Of a stretch of 27,347 nucleotides of DNA, positions 1-7,944 are shown in pieces (position 1 is the first letter of the stretch; each line of letters opens with the position of its first letter). The position numbers were made by a program, and so were the translations under genes. Source of the DNA: Thiodiazotropha sp040507245 (GTDB lineage Bacteria > Pseudomonadota > Gammaproteobacteria > Chromatiales > Chromatiaceae); the NCBI GenBank assembly GCA_040507245.1, contig JBEVVH010000022.1:1-27347 (forward strand), in the 5' to 3' direction. The notes below the pieces were generated by a model. It did no database searches. It was not told where the DNA came from and saw only the letters and a list, made by a program, of their open reading frames with translations.

Positions 1-41
1 AGCCCGATCAGGACAGTGTGTACGAATGCTCATCGAGGCCC

Positions 42-58
42 AAGGTACGAAGTACCTT
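42..58. repeat. Short perfect inverted repeat
   Basis: A 7-bp perfect inverted repeat (AAGGTAC, 3-base spacer GAA, GTACCTT) lies downstream of the small minus-strand gene that ends at 132. No T-run follows on either strand, so it is not a clear intrinsic terminator. It could be an operator or a weak transcript-end hairpin. A repeat this short can arise by chance. Confidence 0.3.
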
Positions 59-131
59 ACAAGGAGGCCGGATATACGGCAGCAAACCTGTTCCTGACAT
101 CAACCACAAGATGCCTTGCAAATAGCGTTGC

Positions 132-377
132 TCACACCCCGTATTTTCGGTGGATGGCATGACGCACCGGGCAGGTGCAGACAACCTGGTTTCCCAGATG
201 GGAGCTGTAGGGACAGTCGCTACCGGTACCGCACACCATTCGGGCATGGTTTTCCGTGGTGATGCGGATGCCGCATAACTGGTAATCCTCGCTGGTCAGG
301 CAGGCATGATGTTTGTTGCACTTCTTGGCCTCGAGCAGGGTCTCCAGCGGTATATTGAATCGTTTCGGTTTGTGCAT
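132..377 (-). CDS. Small Cys-rich hypothetical protein (possible metal-binding)
   Basis: This 81-aa ORF encodes a small, soluble, basic protein with no signal peptide or membrane segment. It has seven cysteines at residues 20, 26, 35, 49, 55, 67 and 69. They form a CNKHHAC block near the N-terminus, then C35, a CGTGSDC block, and a closing CTCP. The mixed Cys/His spacing suggests metal binding (zinc or an Fe-S cluster), but this is inference from composition. An AAGAG-like Shine-Dalgarno lies just upstream of the ATG. The neighbour is the divergent antiporter gene at 738. I recall similar short Cys-rich proteins in sulfur-oxidizing gammaproteobacteria but cannot name a family. The cysteine pattern and intact frame favour a real gene over a chance ORF. 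Confidence 0.6.
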   Translation of the reverse strand: MHKPKRFNIPLETLLEAKKCNKHHACLTSEDYQLCGIRITTENHARMVCGTGSDCPYSSHLGNQVVCTCPVRHAIHRKYGV

Positions 378-458
378 TTCAGCTCTTGCTATGGCGTTAA
401 TCCGCTACCGTCATCAGATGTTCGTATGAGCCATCATCGACGCCATCCCACTCTCTTT

Positions 459-486
459 AGCATAGGCCAAAAGACGATGCAGGGAA
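459..486 (-). promoter_or_regulatory. Weak candidate promoter for the Cys-rich gene
   Basis: Read on the minus strand, a TATGCT -10-like hexamer (459–464) has a TTCCCT hexamer 16 bases upstream (481–486). The -35 match is poor. The leader to the ATG at 377 would be about 75 bases. It is offered only as the best visible candidate. Confidence 0.25.
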
Positions 487-688
487 GAAGTTCCCAAAAT
501 TACTTCGACCTGTAAGACCCGGTAAATCAATGGAATCCTGGTTCATTAAAACCTTACATTTTGCCGTGCTATGCCTGAATGGCAGGTGAGTCAGGGGCAC
601 TGTTCGTATTCCTGTAACAGCCAGGTAACCGGGGTTGCTCATCATCTCCGGAACAGGACGTTGCTGAATCAACCACAGGACAGTCGAG

Positions 689-716
689 TTGTTTCAAGCA
701 CAAACCATGCGATAAT
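689..716 (+). promoter_or_regulatory. Candidate sigma-70 promoter for the antiporter gene
   Basis: TTGTTT at 689–694 is followed by a 16-base spacer and GATAAT at 711–716, a five-of-six match to the -10 consensus. Initiation near 723 would give a leader of only about 15 bases before the ATG at 738. This is one reason to prefer 738 as the start over the in-frame TTG at 717, which lies too close to the -10 element. Confidence 0.45.
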
Positions 717-737
717 TTGCTTATTTGTGGGCCACAC

Positions 738-2465
738 ATGCATCTTGATACCTTCCTTTTCTCCGCCTTGCTATTGCTGCTGGTGACATCCATCACCGTG
801 GCCCTGTTCAAGCATTTGGGACTGGGATCCGTACTCGGGCTGCTGGTGGCTGGGATCGTTGTTGGACCCCATTCCCCGGGACCCTATGTCACGGAGCACG
901 TTGAGGATGTTCGTCATTTCACGGAACTCGGCGTGGTATTGCTGCTGTTTCTCATCGGTTTGGAGATGCAGCCGCGTCGACTCTGGGGTATGCGCCGTGA
1001 GGTGTTCGGACTCGGAAGCCTGCAGATACTGCTGACCGGCATTGTGATTGCTCTCTACCTGCGTCAGTACGAGTCCTCCTGGTCGCTGGCGCTGTTGATC
1101 GGATTGACCTTCGCGCTCTCTTCCACGGCATTCGTCATGCAGATGCTGCACGAACGGGACGAGACCACCAGTCAGCACGGCGCCACTGCCTTTTCGATTC
1201 TGCTGATGCAGGATCTCGCCATCGTGCCGCTGTTGGCGGCCGTGCCGATTCTCTCCGACGCGGGTCGCCTCTCCGCGGAAGTGCCCCTCTGGCAACAGTT
1301 CTCGATCGTTGTGGGTATGATCCTGGTATTGCTGGGGTTCGGTCGTTACGTACTTCCCCCGGTGCTCAATCATCTCGCCCGGCAGGCCAACCGGGAAGGA
1401 TTTCTGCTGGTGGTGATGCTGGCGGTTTTCCTGGCCGCCTGGGCAATGTTTCGGGCCGGCCTCTCGATGGCCCTGGGGGCCTTCGTCATGGGTATGCTGC
1501 TTTCGGGATCGGACTACCGACTGCAGATCCAGGCCTCCATCGAACCCTACAAGGGGTTGCTGATGAGCCTGTTCTTCGTCGCTGTAGGCATGTCCATCAA
1601 TTTCTCATCCCTGCATGATCAGCTGCCGATCTTTACCCAACACATCCTGGTGATCGTTCTGATCAAACTCGTGGTGCTGTTTCTGCTGGCGCTGGCGTTT
1701 GGTTTTTCCCGCTTGGTTGCGATGCGGATCAGCGTCTTTCTTGCTCAGGGCGGTGAGTTTGGTTTCGTGCTGTTTGGCTCGGCCAAGGCCCTGCAGCTGA
1801 TTGATGATCAGACTTTCGTCACCGCCGTCGGGGTGATTTCGGTGAGCATGCTGATCACCCCTGTACTGGTGAACATCAGTGATCGACTGGTCAGGCGTTT
1901 TCAAAGGGACACTCAGGACACTGATCACCTGCGGTATCCCGCAGACCAGGGTGGTCAGCATAGAAAGGTGGTGATTGGTGGTTACGGCCGAGTGGGACAT
2001 ACCGTGGCCGTGATGCTCCATTCCAGCGGGATTCCCCTGGTTATCTTCGATACCTCTCCAGATCGTGTCGCCCAGGGCAAGCGGGATGGTTTGCCCGTCT
2101 ACTATGGCGATATCAGTGATGCGGATCTGCAGGAGGCGGCGGACCTGGAGAGTGCCACCCTGGTGGTGCTCACCATAAATAGCGGTCCCACCGCGCTGAA
2201 GACCATCGCACGGCTGAGAAACCGCTTCCCCAATCTGCCGATCATATCCCGGGCCCGGGATCTGGAAGCCTGTGGACACCAGGTCAGCGCCGGGGCCACC
2301 CGGGCATTCCCGGAAGCCTTGGAAAGCAGCCTCCGGCTCGGCGCCGTGGCCCTGGAAATGATCGACATGCCGAAAGAGAATGTGGATCTGCTGTTGCAGG
2401 GGGTGCGTCAGGATAACTACACCCTGGTGGTTTCCGAAGAGGATGTGCTGCGCAAAAAGCAGTAG
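738..2465 (+). CDS. KefB/KefC-type monovalent cation:proton antiporter (CPA2)
   Basis: This 575-aa inner-membrane protein is predicted to exchange K+ or Na+ for H+ in pH or osmotic homeostasis. Roughly residues 1–380 form a hydrophobic CPA2 exchanger domain that starts MHLDTFLF and contains the family-type stretches GLGSVLGLLVAGIVVGP and AFALSS/TAFVMQML-like helices. A cytosolic RCK_N (TrkA-N) Rossmann domain begins near residue 410 with the nucleotide-binding loop GGYGRVG (414–420). There is no obvious TrkA-C domain; the tail after about residue 550 is short. An upstream in-frame TTG at 717 exists, but the family N-terminus and a promoter at 689–716 favour the ATG at 738. No KefF/KefG-like ancillary flavoprotein gene is adjacent, so glutathione gating as in E. 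coli KefB/C cannot be assumed. Confidence 0.92.
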   Translation: MHLDTFLFSALLLLLVTSITVALFKHLGLGSVLGLLVAGIVVGPHSPGPYVTEHVEDVRHFTELGVVLLLFLIGLEMQPRRLWGMRREVFGLGSLQILLTGIVIALYLRQYESSWSLALLIGLTFALSSTAFVMQMLHERDETTSQHGATAFSILLMQDLAIVPLLAAVPILSDAGRLSAEVPLWQQFSIVVGMILVLLGFGRYVLPPVLNHLARQANREGFLLVVMLAVFLAAWAMFRAGLSMALGAFVMGMLLSGSDYRLQIQASIEPYKGLLMSLFFVAVGMSINFSSLHDQLPIFTQHILVIVLIKLVVLFLLALAFGFSRLVAMRISVFLAQGGEFGFVLFGSAKALQLIDDQTFVTAVGVISVSMLITPVLVNISDRLVRRFQRDTQDTDHLRYPADQGGQHRKVVIGGYGRVGHTVAVMLHSSGIPLVIFDTSPDRVAQGKRDGLPVYYGDISDADLQEAADLESATLVVLTINSGPTALKTIARLRNRFPNLPIISRARDLEACGHQVSAGATRAFPEALESSLRLGAVALEMIDMPKENVDLLLQGVRQDNYTLVVSEEDVLRKKQ

Positions 2466-2509
2466 CACAGGGCATGCTCAAAAAGCACAAATTATACAAT
2501 GTTAATTTA

Positions 2510-2537
2510 AATACCGAGTATACCGCTCGGGTATTTT
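2510..2537 (+). promoter_or_regulatory. Imperfect inverted repeat: terminator or operator
   Basis: AATACCGAG (2510–2518) and CTCGGGTATT (2526–2535) form an inverted repeat with one bulged G, in an AT-rich context ending in TTTT. As RNA it would be a modest intrinsic terminator after the antiporter gene. The ATACC…GGGTAT half-sites also resemble an operator, loosely recalling IscR-type sites, upstream of the 60-codon ORF. The sequence alone does not decide between these readings. Confidence 0.35.
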
Positions 2538-2681
2538 AATCGGCACTCGATTGGACTAGAGTTGGATCAGGGAGAAATGCGGCACCGTTCTGAATTCACC
2601 TGAACAGGGTCTTCGCCGCGAGCGTCTCGAAAGGAAAACAATAACGATGTGGCCGCCACACCGCATATCGAGGACGATCCA

Positions 2682-2864
2682 ATGCCGAAACTCACAAGCG
2701 GCTTGACCCGCAAAGAACGTCTCAAGGTTTTACAATCCATCGACAGCGTTCTAAAAAGCCATAATCTCAATGAACAGCGGGTATTAAGGGCCTATCGTCA
2801 GCGTATCGCTGAGGAATGCCTTCAGGAATCTGCAAGCGAATATGGTTTGGCGGTCAACGCCTGA
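2682..2864 (+). CDS. Small hypothetical protein, 60 aa
   Basis: I do not recognise this protein. It is short, soluble and predicted mostly helical, beginning MPKLTSGLTRKERLKVLQ and rich in charged residues. An in-frame GTG lies upstream at 2649, but the ATG at 2682 is preceded by a good Shine-Dalgarno, GAGGA at 2670–2674, with a 7-base spacing, so I chose 2682. Its last 43 bases overlap the 3' end of the convergent yciK gene, so part of the frame is constrained by that gene. The strong ribosome-binding site and the Lys/Arg/Glu-rich helical pattern favour a real gene; the small size and overlap leave doubt. Confidence 0.5.
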   Translation: MPKLTSGLTRKERLKVLQSIDSVLKSHNLNEQRVLRAYRQRIAEECLQESASEYGLAVNA

Positions 2865-3580
2865 CCGTGTACCTGGCGGCTGTCCGGCCCCATCAGGTAG
2901 AGGTAGCTGCCCATTAGTGTCTCGGGTAACGGGTGGGTGAGAGGATTCTCACCTGGGTAGGCCCAAGCCCTGAGAGACGTTCGGGTCGGGCAGGGCGCGA
3001 TACTGTTGACCCGGATCGGGCTGTTTTCCAGTTCGTCTGCCAGGATCTGCATCAGACCTTCAACGCCAAATTTGGACACGCCATAGGCCCCCCAGTAGGC
3101 CTTGCCCTTGCGTCCCCGCTCATCCGAAGTGAACAGGATCGAGGCGTCAGTCGATTTACGCAGCAATGGAAGACAGGCCTGAGTCAACAAAAAGGGTGCG
3201 TTGAGATTGACCTGCAGGACCTTCTGCCAAGTCTCATAGTCATAATCGTCGATGCGGCTCAGCAATGCGAGTTGCGCAGCGTTATGCAGGAGTCCGTCCA
3301 GCCGGCCGAAGGTTTCCATCAGGGTGACCCCCAGGGCGTAGTAGTCCTCGGGGGGGGATTTGTTGAGATCGAAACTGATCAGAGCGGGCGTGGGCCCTCC
3401 CGCTTCCTCGATCGCATCATAGGTCTCTTTGAGTCGGGTTTCGTTGCGACCCAGCAGTACTACTGTGGCGCCATGCGCGCCAAACGCCTTCGCGGCGGCC
3501 TGTCCGATGCCACTGCCCGCGCCCGTTACGAGAATGATACGGTCTTCGAGCAGATTGTTGCCGGGTTTGTAGTCGTGCAT
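2822..3580 (-). CDS. yciK: YciK-like short-chain dehydrogenase/reductase
   Basis: This 252-aa cytosolic protein has the Rossmann fold of the SDR family and closely follows E. coli YciK in its start (YKPGNNLLEDRIILVTGA). It shows the TGAGSGIG cofactor loop, the LHNAA motif, and the catalytic Tyr and Lys in YGVSK preceded by WGA. Two departures stand out. The residue 13 before the Tyr, normally the catalytic Ser, is Asp (FTSDERGR). The usual NPG motif after the active site reads APCPTRT. The physiological substrate is unknown. The ATG at 3580 has an AAGGTGAG Shine-Dalgarno; the frame stays open upstream to 3658, but family alignment supports 3580. It lies 97 bp behind mupP and is probably co-transcribed with it. 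The 3' end overlaps the 60-codon ORF on the other strand. Confidence 0.9.
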   Translation of the reverse strand: MHDYKPGNNLLEDRIILVTGAGSGIGQAAAKAFGAHGATVVLLGRNETRLKETYDAIEEAGGPTPALISFDLNKSPPEDYYALGVTLMETFGRLDGLLHNAAQLALLSRIDDYDYETWQKVLQVNLNAPFLLTQACLPLLRKSTDASILFTSDERGRKGKAYWGAYGVSKFGVEGLMQILADELENSPIRVNSIAPCPTRTSLRAWAYPGENPLTHPLPETLMGSYLYLMGPDSRQVHGQALTAKPYSLADS

Positions 3581-3677
3581 GGTCTCACCTTGGATTACGA
3601 GGCCGGGATTATAGCGGCTCTGTTCGTTGAGCGGCATTGATATTAGCCCGGCCACCAAATATGTCGTCTTCAGGGCT

Positions 3678-4373
3678 TCACAGCCAGTCGAGGATCTCCA
3701 GCGGGTGATCGATCAGCCCATCCGCCTGCCACTCCTGGGGATTGTCATCCTCAGAAAGATAACCGAAACAGGCCGCCAGGGTGCGTGTGCCCGCCCGGCG
3801 TCCCGCTTCGATGTCCCGAACCGCATCGCCCACGTACAGGGTCTGGGCGGGATCGACACCGGATACCCGGCAGGCATGCAGGATCGGTTCCGGGTGGGGT
3901 TTCGCATGGGGGGTGGTGTCCCCGCTGACGATGATGCAGGCGCGCCGCGCCAGGCCCAGTTCCCGCATCAGTGGATCGGTCAGACGGGAGGGCTTGTTGG
4001 TGACGATCCCCCACAGCACGCCCCGCTGCTCGAGCGTCTCCAACAACTCGGGCATACCTTCAAACAAGCGCGTCAGTACTGCGATGCGTTCGAGATAGCA
4101 GTCCAGGAACTCTGTCTGCAGACCCGGGAATTCAGGATCTTCAGGTTCGATGCCAAAACCGGTTTTCAACATCGCCTTGCTGCCATGAGACACGGAAGGA
4201 CGCAGGGTTTCGAAGTCGATATCCGGCTTGCCATGCCGTGCCAGCACCCGGTTCAATGCCTGATGCAGATCCCGGGCGGTATCGGCGAAGGTGCCGTCCA
4301 GATCGAACAGGACACAGGTCGTGGACGGGTCGGAGGCTGGTGCGTCAGGCGTCATTGGGGATGCGTGATTCAC
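3678..4373 (-). CDS. mupP: HAD phosphatase, probable MurNAc-6-phosphate phosphatase (MupP); Gph-like
   Basis: This 231-aa HAD-superfamily phosphatase has motif I FDLDGTFADTA near the N-terminus (Asp nucleophile), motif II Thr in IVTNKPSRL, and motif IV GDAVRDIEAG. By sequence alone it would be called phosphoglycolate phosphatase. Its place between ubiG and a yciK homolog matches the P. aeruginosa PA3171–PA3173 order, where the middle gene is MupP, which dephosphorylates N-acetylmuramate 6-phosphate in peptidoglycan recycling. No Rubisco or glycolate genes are nearby. The GTG start at 4373 overlaps the ubiG stop by 4 bases (GTGA), implying translational coupling. An in-frame ATG at 4355 is possible but has no visible ribosome-binding site. 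The function is inferred from synteny. Confidence 0.85.
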   Translation of the reverse strand: MNHASPMTPDAPASDPSTTCVLFDLDGTFADTARDLHQALNRVLARHGKPDIDFETLRPSVSHGSKAMLKTGFGIEPEDPEFPGLQTEFLDCYLERIAVLTRLFEGMPELLETLEQRGVLWGIVTNKPSRLTDPLMRELGLARRACIIVSGDTTPHAKPHPEPILHACRVSGVDPAQTLYVGDAVRDIEAGRRAGTRTLAACFGYLSEDDNPQEWQADGLIDHPLEILDWL

Positions 4374-5080
4374 TCTTCCCGAATCGCGGTGACCATGTAG
4401 TTGACATCCACATCATCACCCAGGCTGTAAGCCTGGGTGAGGGGGTTGTAACTCAGTCCGGTGATGTCCAGGTTTTGCAGACCTGCGGCCCGTATCCAGT
4501 TGTCGAGTTCCGAGGGGCGGATGAATTTTGCGTAGTCATGGGTGCCCCTGGGGAGCAGCCGCAACAGGTACTCGGCACCCAGGATGGCGAACAGGTAGGC
4601 CTTCGGATTGCGGTTGATGGTGGAAAAGATCACCTTGCCACCGGGTTTTACCAGCTGGGCGCAGGCATGCACCACCGAGGACGGATCCGGTACATGCTCA
4701 AGCATCTCCATGCAGGTTACCAGGTCGAAGTGAGCGGGGCGTTCGGCGGAAAGACGCTCCACCGGAATACGTTCATAGTCGACCTGAAGGTTCGACTCCA
4801 ACAAGTGTAACCGAGCGACCTGAAGAGGCGCTTCGCCCATGTCGATTCCGGTCACCTCGGCACCACAGGCGGCCATGCTTTCGGACAGGATGCCTCCGCC
4901 GCAACCCACGTCAAGCACCTGCTTGCCATCCAGTGGCAGGTGTCCCCGGATGTAGTCGAGTCGCAGGGGATTGATCTCATGCAGCGGCTTGAACTCACTG
5001 TGTGGATCCCACCAGCGCGAGGCAAGTTCCTCGAATTTGCTGACTTCAGCGTGATCGACGTTGATCTGTTCCTGTTTCAT
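4370..5080 (-). CDS. ubiG: Ubiquinone biosynthesis O-methyltransferase UbiG
   Basis: This 236-aa class I SAM-dependent methyltransferase catalyses both O-methylations of ubiquinone synthesis. The N-terminal segment SKFEELASRWWDPHSEFKPLH and following NPLR is characteristic of UbiG. The SAM-binding loop is VLDVGCGGG (about residues 55–63), followed by the acidic residue in GIDMGEAP, and CMEMLEHVPDP forms the post-I region. Length equals the E. coli protein within a few residues. The frame is open upstream to 5170, but the start MKQEQINVDHAEV at 5080, with a weak GGATG element, fits the family. It overlaps mupP by 4 bases downstream. The upstream spacer to mtaD is about 170 bp and may hold its own weak promoter (TCGAAA, 17-base spacer, TACCCT on the minus strand). 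Confidence 0.96.
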   Translation of the reverse strand: MKQEQINVDHAEVSKFEELASRWWDPHSEFKPLHEINPLRLDYIRGHLPLDGKQVLDVGCGGGILSESMAACGAEVTGIDMGEAPLQVARLHLLESNLQVDYERIPVERLSAERPAHFDLVTCMEMLEHVPDPSSVVHACAQLVKPGGKVIFSTINRNPKAYLFAILGAEYLLRLLPRGTHDYAKFIRPSELDNWIRAAGLQNLDITGLSYNPLTQAYSLGDDVDVNYMVTAIREE

Positions 5081-5253
5081 GTCATCCAGCCCGCATGTGT
5101 TGTCAGGTGTTTGCGTCTCAAAAATGATGGCGTACAGGATCCCGTGATCAGGTCCGAACTGCATCATCACCGGGCCATAGGGTACACACGGCGCGGGGGT
5201 TTTTCGAGTGGCGCACCGTGATTCTCGGATTAAGAATATGCGATCGCGCGGGT

Positions 5254-6585
5254 TTAACGGTTCGCTTCAGTTCCGTCAATGCGGCTGCGCCAGCGCTCGG
5301 CACTACGCAGCAGGTTGGCCTCATCGAGCGTTGTGAGGTCTCCCTGGCTGACCAGGTGTTGGCCGGCCACCCAAACATGGCGCACCTGTTCCCGGCCGCT
5401 GGCATAAACAAGTTGCGAGACTGGGTTGTAGAGCGGCTGGGTGGGAATCCGACCCAGGTCCACAGCGACCATATCCGCGGATTTACCCACTTCCAGTGAT
5501 CCCGTGATCTCCTGCAGACCCAACGCCCTGGCCCCGTTGATGGTGGCCATGGCGAGTGCCTGAGCCGCGGGCAGAGCCCGGGCGTTGCCGGAAACCCCTT
5601 TCGCCAGCAGGGCTGCGGTGCGCATTTCACCGAACATGTCCAGGTCATTGTTGCTTGCGGCGCCGTCGGTCCCCAGGGCCAGGTTTACCCCGGCCTCGAG
5701 CAGGGGCACCACCGGGCAGAAACCGCTGGCCAGTTTCAGGTTCGATTCGGGACAGTGCACCGCATGTGCGCCACTCGCGGCAAAGGTCTCGATTTCGTCG
5801 GCTTCGAGCTGGGTCATGTGTACCGCGGTGAGGCCGGGTGAGAGCAGTCCCAGCTCCTGCAGGCGCTGCATCGGGCGGTTGCCGTGCTGCTGCATACCCT
5901 GGACGATCTCATCCCGGGTCTCATGAACATGCATGTGAATCGGGATCTCCAGTTCATCGGCCAGTACCTGGACGCGTTTCAGCATTGGATCCCCCACCGA
6001 ATAGGGCGCATGGGGTGCAAACGCAGTGTGGATCCGGGGGTGGGTGCGAAACTGGTCGTGCACTGCGAGTCCTTTGCGCAGGTACTCATCGCCGTCCGCC
6101 GCCCAGGCCGAGGGAAAGTCGATCGCGATCAACCCGATCACCGCGCGAATCCCGGCATGATCCGCCACCCGCCCGGTGATGTCCGGAAAGAAGTACATAT
6201 CGTTGAAGCAGGTGGTGCCGCTGAGCAACATCTCGGCAATCGCCAGCTGGCTACCATCGTGGATGAACTCTTCATTGATCCATTTCGTTTCCGCCGGCCA
6301 GATGTGCTCATTCAACCAGGTCATCAGCGGCAGGTCGTCTGCCAGGCCCCGCAGCAGCGACATGGCCGCGTGGGTGTGGGCGTTGATCAGACCCGGAATC
6401 AGCGCGTGGCCGGATAGATCATGCCGCTGTTCCGCCCGGTAAACCTGCTCAGCCTCTTGCGAGGGCAGCAGCGCCAGGATTTTTCCCCCATGTACGGCCA
6501 GTGCGTGCCGCTGCAGCACCTGGTTTTCCGGTATCACGGGGACGATCCATTCGGCATGGATCAGTAAATCGATGGTTTGCGGCAT
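5254..6585 (-). CDS. mtaD: 5-methylthioadenosine/S-adenosylhomocysteine deaminase (TRZ/ATZ family)
   Basis: This 443-aa member of the amidohydrolase superfamily deaminates methylthioadenosine (and often SAH) to the inosine form. The metal-binding HxH is in INAHTHAAMS (His70 and His72), with further ligands in HMHVHET and the aspartate in GTDGAASNNDLDMFGEM; the last stretch is typical of MtaD/SsnA-like enzymes. The C-terminal segment returns to the small beta-sandwich shared with the N-terminus (GKSADMVAVDL). It is divergent from mtnA, matching the PA3170/PA3169 pair in Pseudomonas, where MTA is deaminated before phosphorolysis. That context favours MTA over chlorinated triazines or guanine as substrate. 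The ATG at 6585 has only a weak ribosome-binding site. Confidence 0.92.
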   Translation of the reverse strand: MPQTIDLLIHAEWIVPVIPENQVLQRHALAVHGGKILALLPSQEAEQVYRAEQRHDLSGHALIPGLINAHTHAAMSLLRGLADDLPLMTWLNEHIWPAETKWINEEFIHDGSQLAIAEMLLSGTTCFNDMYFFPDITGRVADHAGIRAVIGLIAIDFPSAWAADGDEYLRKGLAVHDQFRTHPRIHTAFAPHAPYSVGDPMLKRVQVLADELEIPIHMHVHETRDEIVQGMQQHGNRPMQRLQELGLLSPGLTAVHMTQLEADEIETFAASGAHAVHCPESNLKLASGFCPVVPLLEAGVNLALGTDGAASNNDLDMFGEMRTAALLAKGVSGNARALPAAQALAMATINGARALGLQEITGSLEVGKSADMVAVDLGRIPTQPLYNPVSQLVYASGREQVRHVWVAGQHLVSQGDLTTLDEANLLRSAERWRSRIDGTEANR

Positions 6586-6715
6586 GGCGGATCATCTTTG
6601 GCTGAAGTGCGCGGGCAGGAGCGAATGGACGCTCCAGTCGATTTCACAGCATGGCATGTTCGCCTGAATCGATGCAATCCCGTTATCATGGGCCTTTTAC
6701 AACCTGTGGTTACCC
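6586..6715. promoter_or_regulatory. Divergent mtaD–mtnA control region
   Basis: The 130-bp spacer must hold the promoters of both genes. A TATCAT hexamer at 6684–6689 is the best -10 candidate for mtnA; no good -35 goes with it. A 6-bp perfect inverted repeat, GGAGCG (6618–6623) and CGCTCC (6630–6635), sits midway and could be an operator. I do not see a SAM- or SAH-riboswitch-like architecture. Confidence 0.35.
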
Positions 6716-7780
<1,065 letters not shown>

Positions 7781-7788
7781 CCTGAGAG

Positions 7789-7817
7789 CGCCTTAAATCG
7801 GATATCAGGCGTTTTTT
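7789..7817 (+). terminator. Probable intrinsic terminator after mtnA
   Basis: CGCCT (7789–7793) and AGGCG (7807–7811) form a 5-bp stem with a 13-base loop, followed directly by TTTTTT. An overlapping pairing CCTGA/TCAGG is also possible. The stem is short, so termination may be partial. It separates mtnA from gyrA. Confidence 0.5.
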
Positions 7818-7840
7818 ATACAACATAGTGTCGGGGGCTA

Positions 7841-7849
7841 TGGTAAACT
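7841..7849 (+). promoter_or_regulatory. Candidate extended -10 promoter for gyrA
   Basis: TGG followed by TAAACT (7844–7849) resembles an extended -10 element (TGnTAAACT). No recognisable -35 lies at the expected distance. It is about 95 bases before the gyrA ATG, in the only spacer of note upstream of the gene. Confidence 0.3.
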
Positions 7850-7944
7850 TATCGTTTTTGTGGCGCCCCGCAGAACTCGTGAGAATCACCGGTCCCGTGG
7901 TGGCGTTCAGCCTCCGGGCTATATAAGGAAGATAACAACTCACT

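Larger units (their letters stand above)
378..737. other. Divergent intergenic region, 360 bp
   Basis: This spacer separates the minus-strand Cys-rich gene from the plus-strand antiporter. No convincing ORF is visible. The only candidate signals are a weak minus-strand promoter near 459–486 and a better plus-strand promoter at 689–716. I see no RNA gene or repeat in the remainder. Confidence 0.6.

Noticed and set aside
3627..4400. Plus-strand ORF of 257 codons opposite mupP
   Set aside because: Shadow of the minus-strand phosphatase gene, which has complete HAD motifs.
6586..6715. SAM or SAH riboswitch upstream of mtnA/mtaD
   Set aside because: The spacer is only 130 bp, shows one 6-bp repeat and no multi-helix architecture of a known class.
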